Shown here: piece after piece, positions 45,758-57,006 of the stretch
Layout: each line of letters opens with the position of its first letter
Position numbering within the stretch: the first letter of the stretch is position 1
Origin: Biomphalaria glabrata
Taxonomy: Eukaryota > Mollusca > Gastropoda > Planorbidae
DNA: 64,000 nucleotides
Reading direction: 5' to 3'
Assembly (NCBI RefSeq): GCF_947242115.1
Contig: NC_074711.1
Span: 6,975,934 to 7,039,933, forward strand
Notes under the pieces: generated by a model
What the model was told of the DNA's origin: nothing
The model's database searches: none
The model's input: the letters and a program-made list of their open reading frames with translations, nothing else
Made by a program: the position numbers and the translations under genes

Positions 45758-45941
45758 ATGGACCTCATTCACCAATCGTAAACAAACAACATTTAGCACG
45801 TGGTGTTCTATCTCTTCTATAGAATTTACGATCTCACGTTTAATTTTTGATGGTTGTCACGTGACAGTTTTTCCCGTTGTTTTATCAATAAGATCACGTG
45901 ACTAAATGTTGTTTGTTTACGATTGGTGAATGAGGTCCATT
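45757..45941. mobile_element. MITE with terminal inverted repeats of about 45 bp
   Basis: The left end TGGACCTCATTCACCAATCG continuing through AACATTTAG and CACGTG is matched base for base, apart from one indel, by the reverse complement of the right end at 45896-45940. The total is about 184 bp, too short to code. The outermost bases pair as AATGGACC/GGTCCATT. No clear target duplication; superfamily uncertain. Confidence 0.9.
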
Positions 45942-46447
45942 GCATCAGAGACAAAAGGCATCCCACGGGTCCACAAAAGTAATTGGACCATAGTGCACGA
46001 GCATCCTATAAGCATGAAAGTTCCGTTTTAAACAAAAACAATTATATAACTATTTCCAATCGCACAAGTTTATTATTGTTGGTATAGATCTCTTAAAAAT
46101 TGATTGATTCAAAATAATTGCTGCAATTTCAATTTCATTCAATATTTGTTATTGTTGTTAGTCTTTTTGTAAGTATTTTTTTTTTATTTTACTTGTTTAA
46201 ACAAGATTTAATGTAACTTACAAACAAACACATTAAGGGCCTATTCGGCTTTTAATAGGGCAATTGATGAATAATAATGGGCCTGGCCCTTATATGAATG
46301 TAGGCAATTATTCAAAGTGCTTGTGTTTTGTTGTTGTTTTTTTTGTTGTTTTTTTATTTTTTGTATTTTCAAAGTACCTGAGTGCTCTATTCAAAGTGTT
46401 TATACCTCTTCAGGGGCAGTACTAGAAAGTAAAGACAGCCTTTGACA
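45942..46447. other. Upstream region of the possible secreted-protein gene
   Basis: AT-rich with T-runs. No TATA box in a trusted place; nothing else seen. Confidence 0.4.
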
Positions 46448-49400
46448 ATGGTCCCTGTGACTCTTATCCTTCTGTTGTGCTTGTTACTAGCGGCCACTGC
46501 ATACGTCCTGGACGAACAGTATATGTAAGTCTGCATCTTCCAATCCGCTTCGTTGTCATGTTACAAAGTTTTACTTTCAGCCACAAAAATTCATTTAATG
46601 TTTGTCTGTTGATGTCGTGTAATAGTAAGTGTCTATATGTTGTTTTGATTTAATTTAAATTTAAAACAATTAACAGCTTATTTACATTCCGAAAAAGAAC
46701 AGCAAACGTCCCAAAGAACTTAAAATAGCTGTCTATGTCGAAAAAAACCTTTGAATTTGCAGTATGGGTTTGAACCCCGGACCATCGTAAGTCCGAACGA
46801 CAGTCCAGCGCGCAAACCGCACGAGTGCTGTCATATATGGAATATTGTGATTTCATCCTTTATTGGTTATATAGGTAAGTTCTCAGAAGATTTTGAAAGT
46901 AAAAATATATTATACATGATGTACTAGAAGATGAAGAGGGCAGTGAGCTAACCGAGGAAATAACATTTTGTTTCATTGTTAGGAGTGACGTTTTAATTAT
47001 CAACCCAAAACAATTTGACGCCATGCACAAGATAGAAGATAGAAGTGCGGGAAAAAGAGATACCCGCTGATTTAATACACTCGCAGACGATATGCTGGGA
47101 ACTGGAAGAAAAAAAAAGTGGGAGAGAGAAAAAGGGGGGGGGGGTACTTTAAGCAGAACAGGGGCCACAACTCGAATTGATCGAAAACACTGCTATCGAG
47201 TAATGCAATTTTTGCTGGAATAACACTACGTGCCTAACAGAGAAATTACAACATATAATGTATATATATATATATATATAAAAAAGGGGGGGGAGCGTAT
47301 TTATTAAAGAGAGAATTCAGTTCGGAATAAATTAATTGACTGATTGACAGAGTGTCCATTATGTTGACAGATCGTTACATAAGCAACTTTACATTCGAGA
47401 AAGTACTATAAAAGTAACTATTTGACTTCTAGATGACATCTTTGATTTACATTTATGGTTAATCAGTCACTATAGTTTATTAAATTTGATATTATCAAAA
47501 ATTATTGTATCGCTATATCCGTTCGTGTAAAGTGATTTTAAATTCGAATAATATTAGTTCTAGATTTCGTATTAAGAATGCCACAAGCTTATATAGAGTC
47601 ACACCAAGGTCGGCCTATAGCCCATATTAGGGAATCTTCACTACAGACAAATACTAAACTTTAGATATGTCTTTCTGTATAAATCGTTTAGGCTATTCTT
47701 TCGGTGATTAATTTTAACAACACATGATAGATCTATATATAGCCCCTGATAGTAAATAATAAAAGGGAGAGCATCAACAAATTTAATTATCCTTGGTAAA
47801 ATGCATGGGGGATAACTCTTGCCTTATTACCATTAGGGCGAAAGTCTTTCTCCAAAGCGATACACTGCAGATATTTATCTCTTTTTTTTAAGTTCTAAAT
47901 ACATATAAATGTTTTAAAAACAGTTCTTTAGTGCCCAATGCATGTTACTGTAAATTTTATTTGCTTTTTATGATCTTATGTCAATAAATACATATAAAAA
48001 GAACCATATTTTGCATAGAACATTTTTTAATGGGGTTGATTGCATTATAAATTTTCTTTACTCTGGCTTCCTTGCACATCGAGTAAATCTTTCGCCTTTT
48101 ACTAAAGATTTCCGTGCAAAGGAGCAATTTAATGAGTCTAAAACCAAATTTTTCAAGCCCTACTATGTAGGGTAAATAAACTATAATGAGAAGGTAGAAT
48201 TAATTGTAAGAAAATCCTTGCGACGATGTGTTCGTTACTTTGTTCATTCATTCTTCAAATTATCCGTACATGCACCCTTTATGGTTGTAGGAAATGGTTA
48301 TTGTATTTTGAAAACGACGCTAACGATTTTCCTAGAAAGTTAATGTATATCTTTGGGACAAAATAACTACTTAATTGAAAACTGTTTTGGCTGTTACAAT
48401 CTTTCATAATATTTTCTTTCAGAGGAGCTATGTACTGAATTTAAACCTCATTTTTTTTTTCTAGTTTGAAGAATCATGAATGGCACTTAATTGAAACTTT
48501 GTTACAAAAGTAATATCAATGTAGCTTCCAATTTCCATATTCTTACCTTTGACCTTCATTCTTTAAAGGTGAAGGACATTATCTTTAACCTCACTGCATA
48601 CATTATTTTAAAAGGAATACGTGCTATTTTAGTTAATGAGAGTGTAGGTGCCTACCTCATGAGTGCTATAAATAAGAAATGTTGAGTAAACTTTTTTTGA
48701 GAGGCATTTAATGTTAGTCTTTTTTTGTTTAGATTTTGTACAAATAGAAAACTCTCTTTGTAGTACTTGTGAAAATAATCATAATCATAATAATAATAAT
48801 TTACATAATCTGAAATGCAACAGTCAGAGATTTATGAAGTACTTTTACTTTTTCTTTTTTTACAAAGTAAAACCAAAAGTATTTAGAAAGTAATTTAAGG
48901 AAAGTAATCGCAATTATAAGTAGCGTATTTAAACTATTTGAGATATGGGGGCCATTTAAAAGCTCTATGTAAGTGCAGGTATTAAATGTCAGTAGGGCCT
49001 ACTAAATATTTCTCGGAGGCCCAAAGCAAATGGGAAAATCTGGACCTGACAATTACTAGACTAGAAATGATTATTTTGATATTATGCGGCCAACTGATGA
49101 CTAAGAAATGTTCAATTAACTTTTGATTTTAAATTGAAATGATGAAATTTCGCAAATTCACAAAACGTTAGGCACCGGAAGATGCATATCTTTTTTGAAC
49201 ATTTGGCCTTGTGCTTTATTAATTGTCATGGCAAAGGCTTATCTAACAGGGATTTGTCTGCGCGTAAAGGTAAAAGGCAAATTTTAATCTGATGGAGTCA
49301 GAAAAGTCCGGGGAATAAGGACAGTTTGTGATGTAACCGCTGCGATAGTTTTACACCCCAGTACGTTACGGTGAATACAACGACCGCTAAATAGCAGGGA

Positions 49401-52335
49401 TAGGGAGAGACGTCTTTATTTCCCATTCGTTGAGTTGCTGGCCTTGGATTTACAACAGCATGATATTGAAAAGTATCTTTTTCACTGGTAGGCCTACCAT
49501 CAGAGCACTGGATTACCTGAATCAGGCAAGACAACCAATGACTTGTCAGAGCTTAAGTCTGTTATTAATATGCACCACTACATTAATACATGAAGGAAGA
49601 TTTGCAATGTATAGGCCCAAGATAAGAAGATTTATCAAGCACAGAAGCGCGCCAACTTCACACACCAATCACGCGACTAATGTGTATCTGCCCCCCCCCC
49701 CCAATCCAAACACATTTAAACGTAGTCACACATTAACCAGAATCTGAAAAAAAAAAACTGCGTGCGAACTGATCTGTGAATAGAAATTATTAGATCCAGA
49801 TTCAGTCTCTGGATTTCTTTGTTTCAAGTTTTTAATTTGCTGTAGCCTACAGCTAATATCGTGGTCACGATAACATGGTTTGTGCTATCCAATCCTCACT
49901 GCCTGCAGCAAGTCACGAGAAACACTGGGAATTGACTCAAAATGTTTGCGGTGTAGCTATAGGGTAAGATTTCCCAAACTGTGTTCCGCGGAACCCTAGT
50001 GTTCCGGGAGGCCTGAATAGGTATTCCACGACCAACTGAAATAATTAACTAGTAGGCCATCACGTGAATAATTCTTCCCCTACCCCCCCCCCCCAAATAA
50101 GCGGAGTTTTCCGCTAAATACTCAGAATATGCGAAGTGTTCCGCTAAATACTCAGAATATGCGAAGTGTTCTGTTAACGAAAACGTTTGGGAACCACTAC
50201 GGACTCTATTCCTGCAAACAAACAAAATATAAATCTAGACAAATTACCAGCACAATTTTTAAAACAGCCGAAGCTACTAATATCTTTCCTTTAAAAGGAC
50301 GCTCCAATTACCCAGTTCTTGTGTAACTCGATCTCCAGAGTTCTGTATTAGCTTACTATCGTGAAGATTTTTTTTCTTGTAAGAATGCTTTTTATAACCT
50401 CGTACTTTAGCGGAGGATAGTTTACATTTATATTATAATTCTACGTTAAGAGGTTACTTTTTTGTGTAGGGGTGGGTATTATCTTAGATCCAATTTCTCT
50501 TTTTATAAGTCTACCATTCAACAACAGAGGCGGCCTAAGGGATTGGCGAGTGGGGGAAACCGGCCCAGGCCTGGTATGGGGGTGCCTCGCGATAGCAGAA
50601 ATTATTGTCTAGTTTGTTGATTTTTCATGCCCACGGCTATGACAAAGACCAACGGCCTTTACTTTTCCTCTACTAATGTAGTAATGCCAGGTACCCATTA
50701 GGGCTGGGTGAACTCAGAGGCGCCAAAAGATCTCGAAATAAAAAATCCCAGTCTACCAGGATTTGAACCCCGATTCCCGGGTCGGAAGCCAATCACTTTA
50801 CCGCTCGGCGCCGTACAGCACAGTTCAAAAGTTACAATTTTTTGTAACAACATTAAAACTACAGCATTAGAGGCGGACGAACCCGTTAGCGTGTAGTCTT
50901 GTTTTCATTACTAAGTTTATATCAAGTCCTTGCGTCTGTCTGTCTGGTCAAAATAGTTTTACACGTTATTTCTCCCTCTTCTCACTCTCTGACTAAGTTG
51001 AAACTTTGAAAATATTAGCCTGTTCATTGTCGATGGCAACCAATTAGATAATCAATAAGTCGCTATTAATTTATTTTATTTTATACGTAGGTCACAGCTG
51101 GGGCAGCGCAGCCACGGGAAATACTGCATTCTTCACTAATCTTTGGACTCGAAGACAAGCCTTATTATTATTATTTGAAAAATGCACTAAGCTAAGGGGA
51201 GATACGTCTTGCGATATTGAGATATATGGCAACGACTGAACGGTGCTCTCCCCCCCCCTCCCCAAGCGTACACTTACTAGACAAAAAAGCACAGCCGGCG
51301 ACCAGTGACAATAATCAAGTAAAGTTCATTCAATATAAGCGAGATTTCTTTTTTTTTTTTTTTTTTTTTTTTTGAACATTTAACATTCAGTTTATTCACA
51401 CACTCCCTCAAATCAACTCTGTCATCATTTTTCCTTGGAGAAAAAAAAAAGGAGGGGAGGGATTTAGTTGTTCACTTCCACCCCCCCCCTCGAGAAATGA
51501 CTGAAAGAAAACCTCGTAGCGTGCGTGAGGGGGAAGGAGAGATGTCATTTCTATCCTTTGGTATCGTGGCATAAGTCTGCCAACCAAACACCGTAGAATA
51601 CTAAACTGAGACTACTTCCAATCCATTTCTAGGATAATCTTTATACATATAATTCTCTTCATGGCTCAATTATTCCTGACACCACCAAGAAGTCATGGAA
51701 AGATCACTCTTTTATGTCTGCAAGTCGTACTAGAGTTACCCCACGTGGCTTAAGCGGCGAAAAAAAAAAGGGGGGGGGAGAACAAGTAGTATTCACCAGT
51801 CATAAAATAGCAAGGCCGGACTTAACCATTGTGGGGCCCAATGCGACACGGATTTCGCGGGGCCCAGTTTGGGTAAGGATACAAATTATAAGTGAAAATA
51901 AGGAGTTTGTATTAGGAAATAAATTCAAGCCGAATTTCGGTAAATAATCCTACGCAAAATTAGAAATATCTTATCTTATATGATACAGACGTTACTTCAA
52001 ATAAGAAGACGATTACGTCCTACGCGTCATGCATTTCAGTTCATCCTGATAAGGTGTTTAAATGTTGAATTTTACCAATGAGGATCTTATCACGCGATGA
52101 CAGTGACCCAAAATGATACAGTAATGAGTAAAGGTTTAAAATAATATATAAATATACTTTGAACATAATCTTTTTTTTTCCCTTAAGAAATCTGGCTACT
52201 TTGAAAAGATCGCCCATGGATATGGCTATGATGCAGATGTACAGAATTTGTGACCAAGACAAAAATGGCCTATTTACACGGCTAGAGTTACAGTGCGTCC
52301 AGAAAGTCCTAAACATCCTTTTTACAGGACGATGA
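46448..52335 (+). CDS. Possible two-exon gene: small secreted single-EF-hand protein
   Basis: Exon 1 (46448-46524) encodes MVPVTLILLLCLLLAATA, a textbook signal peptide, then YVLDEQY, and ends at GTAAGT. Exon 2 (52188-52335) follows a T-rich acceptor (CCCTTAAG) and encodes DQDKNGLFTRLE, a canonical EF-hand loop (D1, D3, N5, G6, E12) between amphipathic segments, then a stop; AATAAA lies about 55 bp on. Phases match (2 to 1), giving 74 residues. A lone EF-hand in a secreted peptide suggests calcium binding outside the cell. I could not find middle exons, and the 5.7-kb intron is full of repeats, so the exons may belong to different genes or a larger one. The family is not recognised. Exon-level confidence exceeds the joined model. 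Confidence 0.5.
46752..46828 (-). mobile_element. tRNA-like SINE head, family B copy 2
   Basis: Near-identical to 40868-40945 over CAGTCCAGCGCGCAAACCGC and the B-box complement GTTTGAACCCCGGACCATCG. Confidence 0.65.
46860..49480. other. Intron-like DNA without recognised features
   Basis: AT-rich. (TA)n at about 47258-47280 next to a G-run, and a dispersed-repeat copy at 48302-48355. 46983-47070 has an acceptor-like TTGTTAG followed by 28 open codons (SDVLIINPKQFDAMHKIEDR...), not resolvable as an exon. Confidence 0.4.
49490..49640 (+). mobile_element. Diverged LINE C-terminal fragment
   Basis: AIRALDYLNQARQPMTCQ corresponds to [17 protein letters not shown] of family A. It ends near CAAGATAAGAAGA, again an ATAAG-type end. 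Confidence 0.45.
50645..50815 (-). mobile_element. tRNA-headed SINE, partial copy
   Basis: Head and body of the main family in antisense (GGATTTGAACCCCGATTCCC, CATTAGGGCTGGGTGAACTC); the 3' end is missing or decayed. Confidence 0.75.
50930..51370 (+). repeat. Composite repeat copy with LINE tail inserted
   Basis: Head CTGTCTGTCTGGTC, core GTTGAAACTTTG, then an insert at 51085-51178, then GACTGAACGGTGCTCTCC and GCACAGCCGGCGACC as in the 44669 copy. It ends in a long T-run. Confidence 0.7.
51085..51178 (+). mobile_element. LINE 3' end nested in composite repeat
   Basis: It reads LGQRSHGKYC, stop, then TTCACTAATCTTTGGACTCG and (TTA)n. It matches the 3' end of the LINE relic at 22722-22925. Confidence 0.7.
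51967..52042 (-). mobile_element. LINE family A, copy 4 (3' end only)
   Basis: The reverse complement reads GCATGACGCGTAGGACGTAA, GTAACGTCTGTATCATATAA, ending in GATAAGATA. It is only the last about 75 bp and lies 145 bp before the EF-hand exon. Confidence 0.88.
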
Positions 52336-52387
52336 GAACTGAAGACCTAAGACGCTAGCAAGGACTGAAGCTTCTGATCTTGAGCTT

Positions 52388-52393
52388 AATAAA
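52388..52393 (+). terminator. Poly(A) signal after EF-hand exon
   Basis: AATAAA 53 bp after the TGA at 52333-52335, well placed for the proposed gene. Another AATAAA lies near 52623. Confidence 0.5.
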
Positions 52394-52740
52394 AGTCTGT
52401 CCTATACCTTAACGATCACATTGTTTAGTTCATTTTATTTAATTAGTATTTAGTTTTTAATCAATTTAATTTAATGAAATACAACTATATACAGCGAGTA
52501 AAAATAGGCAGAAATAATAAGGTAGATGGAGCCCTATTAAATATATCGAAACTTGTTTGTAGTGTTATGTAATCTCAGCCTGTTCGGCTATTGTCTCTAT
52601 CTCCTATTATAGCTTCATTATGAATAAATGAACACTTTTTCAGGACAAGTGCATGAGTTCTGTATTGAGTTATTTGGTGTTAAGGAATTAGCACAATGTT
52701 TGTCGCAGTTATTTCGAATTCAATGGTTGCTTTATGTTCT

Positions 52741-52982
52741 AGTTTCCCTTTCAGTCCTTATGTAAAACTCTTATATTCGAATGGATGACAGTTGACGAGG
52801 ATGTCATGTGACCAGCACGCACAATGGCCAAAAGCCTATAATATTAAGTAAGATACCCATTAGAGTTGGGTGGGGTGGTCTCTGGAAAATCTCAAGAAGC
52901 TCTAAATCCCAGTCTTCACTTGTGACCTCTTGTTTCAAAAGCCAATCAGGCAATCACTAAACTACTCAGTCACCACACCCAT
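52741..52982 (-). mobile_element. tRNA-headed SINE, diverged copy
   Basis: Antisense family member with readable CATTAGAGTTGGGTGG and head complement ACTACTCAGTCACCACACCC. More diverged than the copies with target duplications. Confidence 0.75.
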
Positions 52983-53276
52983 AAAGTGTTGGTATAGTGC
53001 TTGATATTATTTACAATTTAAAAAAAACAAACAAATAGTGGAAAATATTTGTATAATGATTTATTGTCCATGTCAACCAATGTGCACTGGCTAGTGAAAG
53101 AAGTCTGCCAGATACTAATATTTGATTAAGTCGAAAATGTTGCCAAATGATCTCAACTGAACCATCTGAGAATTGTGTGATCTTTTCATATCCACAAATA
53201 CTTAATTAACATTTTTCAATACCGAAGCATTTGTGATCATAGTCATAGTATGTAAAAAAAACAACAGCAAAATGGG

Positions 53277-53553
53277 TACCTTTCAGACCTAGCAATCTGT
53301 AGGGCAGATGATGTTAAAGTCATCTATTTCTATGGTTGACAGCTGACTAAGGTGAAATGTTGCCAGCACATCAACCAACCACCTTTAACTTACCAAACTA
53401 ATGTACTATGTTTCATACCTATCAGAGTTGGGTGGACTCAGAAGGGTGTCCTAAAAATCCCAAAAATTCAAAATCCCTGTCTCCTATGAGATTTGAACCA
53501 GAGACTCCTTGATTTTGAAGTTAAGTGCTTTACCACTTAGCCCACATGCCCCA
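53277..53553 (-). mobile_element. tRNA-headed SINE, diverged copy
   Basis: Second antisense copy within 300 bp of the preceding one. Readable GAGATTTGAACCAGAGACTC (B-box side) and TATCAGAGTTGGGTGGACTC. Confidence 0.78.
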
Positions 53554-53702
53554 ATAGTAAAATTATCCTTTACCTTTATTGTTTTTTTTTTAAATATTTA
53601 AATTGAAAGGTAATGACTTTACACAAAAGCAAAATCACAAATCAGATTGGCAATAACATACAATGTTCTGGATAATTTAAAAAACATAGCTCCAATAAAC
53701 AT

Positions 53703-54083
53703 TTAACTTAAAGCAAGAAAACAAACTTGCAAAGCCTGTAGTACAGATTTTGAGTCAGTGACCACAACAATCTGTGTTGCCCTCAAATGTCCCTTGCCGA
53801 GTTGAGAGTCAATGACCTTTAAGGCTTCACAGACTGCCATGGTCTCCGCATCAAAACTGCAAACACTACCACATGGTCCAAAGATTTTTACTGAGTAAGA
53901 GCCAAGAAAGTCGATGTAGGTTCCATAGCCTGCTCTTCCAGAATCTATCAATGCCGACCCATCAGTATATGCAAAAATAGCACTGGGCTTGAAGGTATTA
54001 ATGGTCTCCAGTGCTAGAATTTGAAGGTCAACTAAGCTTAGTTGATTGCACAAAAGATAAACAATGACAAAATCAGACAACAA
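53703..54083 (-). mobile_element. LINE RNase H domain fragment
   Basis: A 126-codon open frame carries AYTDGSAL, a glycine-rich GRAGYGTY, SFDAETMAVCEAL and VVVTDSKSVLQAL, the first three acidic positions of RNase H type I in correct order and spacing. It stops right after the third. No RT part lies beside it. It is best read as a 3' piece of a LINE, not a host RNase H1, which would have introns and an N-terminal hybrid-binding domain. Confidence 0.75.
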
Positions 54084-57006
54084 AAAACTTTTGGTAAACT
54101 AAATTTCAATCCAGAATTAGTTTGTAGCTAATGCTTCCCTACACTTCTTTCTTCTTCCTCCTGCAACCAGCTTAGAGCTGCAGAGCTGTAGCTCTTTTGT
54201 GCCAAGGAAAAGTAGGGTGATGTTTTTCTCAGCTAGTCCACCTTGTCATACAGACTGTTGATTATGCTGGGTTGTTGCAGTAATAGACATTTAACTTAAG
54301 CAGAAAAATTCCAGTCCAAACAACTTAAAACTAACTTTTAAATATTTCTGGATAAATAATTATATCCTAAAATTGCATTATTAGAAAATTATAGCTTATT
54401 GCCCTTATCAAAAACAATAAGTTTCTTCAAAATGACCATTGCCAAAACCATAAAATAATACATTTCCAGTATAGACCATCTGATGTCAAAACTGAAGAAA
54501 CATATTTAAATGATGAATTAAACTATACACAAAAAAAAATAATTTATCACATATAAAAAGGAAGACTGAGACAGATTCAACATATAAGATAATTTAACCA
54601 TTTTACAAAATCTCTCTGCTATACTAGTTAGCATAAAAAAGAACCTTTTATTTAACCAAACATACAAAATCAGGAGAAGTAAGTTCTACCTCTTAAACAG
54701 ATTATTTTTTACTAAAATATTAAATATCTTGAAGAAAACAAGTGTCCAGTAACACAGGTATAGAATGTGCAATGAAATGTGAATTGCTTAACCAAGATTA
54801 TCAAACATTAATATACGAACATTTAGGATAAAAAATTATGTTAATGATCACAAAAATGTTTGTAAAATCTTAAAAAGTATTTGATTTAAATATTTGCTTT
54901 TTCATTTGATAAAAATAATATCTTGTAAGTGAACTTTCAAAATAATATGGCTTTAGTTTGATAATTCATAAATGCTTATCAAAACTGGTGTGCACATACT
55001 GACAAAAAACAAAATAACAGTGTTAATTATACACAAATACATTCCTTATTGCAAAAAAAAAATTAATACTGAATGTAGCAACAAGAACAAGATAAAAGTT
55101 GCAACTATTGTATAGCCAGGAAGACAAGTTGCAAGGTAAATGTTAGGATGAGATTAATGTGTAAAGAGGTATTAAAGGAAGTCTCCATGACTAGAAAGCA
55201 GAAGAACATGTTCTAGATGTGAAATATGTACAGATTGTTGTCGGCTCAAAATTAGCAACAACAGAGAGACCAAAAAAAAAATGAGTGGTTTATATACATT
55301 TATATCAAATAAAAAGTAAAAAAAAGAAAAGACATTCTCCTCATCAAAAGACAATTTTAGCAACAGCAACGTGTAGCTGAATCCAAATACAGAACCAAAA
55401 TAGGCGCAAGTAGTTCAGTACAACTAGACACAATAACAGAGGAGTCTCTTGAGCTAATCATAAAAAATGAACTTGAAAAAAGAGGGAGTTTATATTATAA
55501 ATTAAATGCATCAGTATGCTTTAAAAATGAAGCAACTCTTAAGCAAGCTTTTTTTAAATTCATCTGTAGCAGTAGAAAAAAAAGTGCTTTTTTTTTAATG
55601 CAGTAGGATTGTATCTTAACTCCAACAATATGTAATAGAGATATATTAAACTTAATGTGCTTATAATTAATTGCATTACAATTTTTAACATTTCATTTGA
55701 ATTCAGAATGTCATTGCCCACTTTACTTGGCACAAACATTAAAAGAGTACAGACAAATAATACTAATGAAGGTTTCAAAACAAAAATGTTTACAAGTAAA
55801 AAAAACAATCAACCAAGAAAATAACAAACATTTTTGTTGCAGTGACCTAATCAAATAGAAAACAAGCTAAATGTTTTGAGATGATTAATTTAGATCTATT
55901 GCGTTTTTTGAAGCTAAAAAAAATAATTTTAATCAAAATTTTTTTTGCTTCACTATCTAAACATAGCTGTAATGATGTGTACACTCAAAGCAGATGGAGC
56001 AATGAGTACATTTAAAAACAGTTGTAGCAATGTGTAAACTTGAAACATCTGAAGCAATGTGTATACTCAACATATCAAAACAAAACTAATACACTACACT
56101 GAAACAAAAACAAATATGGCAAAATTGTATACAATAACTGAATACATGATAATAAACAGAATGAAATGTAATTTATTAATTATTAGACAAAAGTTGAAGA
56201 CCTTCTCTTTTTATCGTAATTATACATAACAAAAATTGTTTCAAAAACATGCGTTACTCTACTTGCTCATGCTAATGAGAGATTCAAACTATACTAGGTC
56301 AAAGGTTTTCCTGTTCGGGCAATCTGTAAAGTGTGTGGAAAAAGAAATATTTTTCCTTGTCTATACATTTGTAGTTATGTTTAAATAGTTTACCCATTAT
56401 TTCTATTATTTCTTTCATTTTTCTAAACTATAACATCTCTAAACAAAGTGATTGTTATTTTTTGTCCCTTGTGATATAACTGATGTTTCGTTTTATGGGT
56501 TTATGGTCTATGGGATCAGAAACAGAGTTTTAAGTTTCAAACATTCATCATAAATGAAGATAATGACACCCTAGCCCGGTGTTCTGCACAATAGAAGGAG
56601 ATGATGATAAGTAGGGTTTAAACTAAGAACTATCATCATGAGTATTAAGTGCTTAACACAAAACCAGGCAGAAATCTAGATATGTTAGTATTCATCTTAA
56701 ACAAAATAGTATTTGTTTATGTCCCTATAAAAATATTAAAATGTTTTGTATGAAATTGAACATCTTATTTTAAAATTATTTCATCAATATGGAAGATCTT
56801 TTTAAAACAAATGTATACAAAACCAAATATTTTTTTTTATTACCCTCTAACAATAAAATATGAGTAATGAGTTGCCAGATTGAGAACCACTGAAATGAAG
56901 CAAAGGACATCACAGGTATGTTATAAAGACAAAGATTCTGGTTAAATATAAATTAAGTGTCCATGAGAGAAAATACTTATGCTAACAGTCTAAAAAGGAG
57001 CTCTAG
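54084..57006. other. 3' region of FHIP1-like gene, AT-rich
   Basis: No exon recognised. A minus-strand AATAAA at 56836-56841 is about 165 bp past the FHIP1 stop and is a candidate poly(A) signal. A loose repeat of about 33 bp around GCAATGTGTA occurs three times at 55966-56075. Confidence 0.45.
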
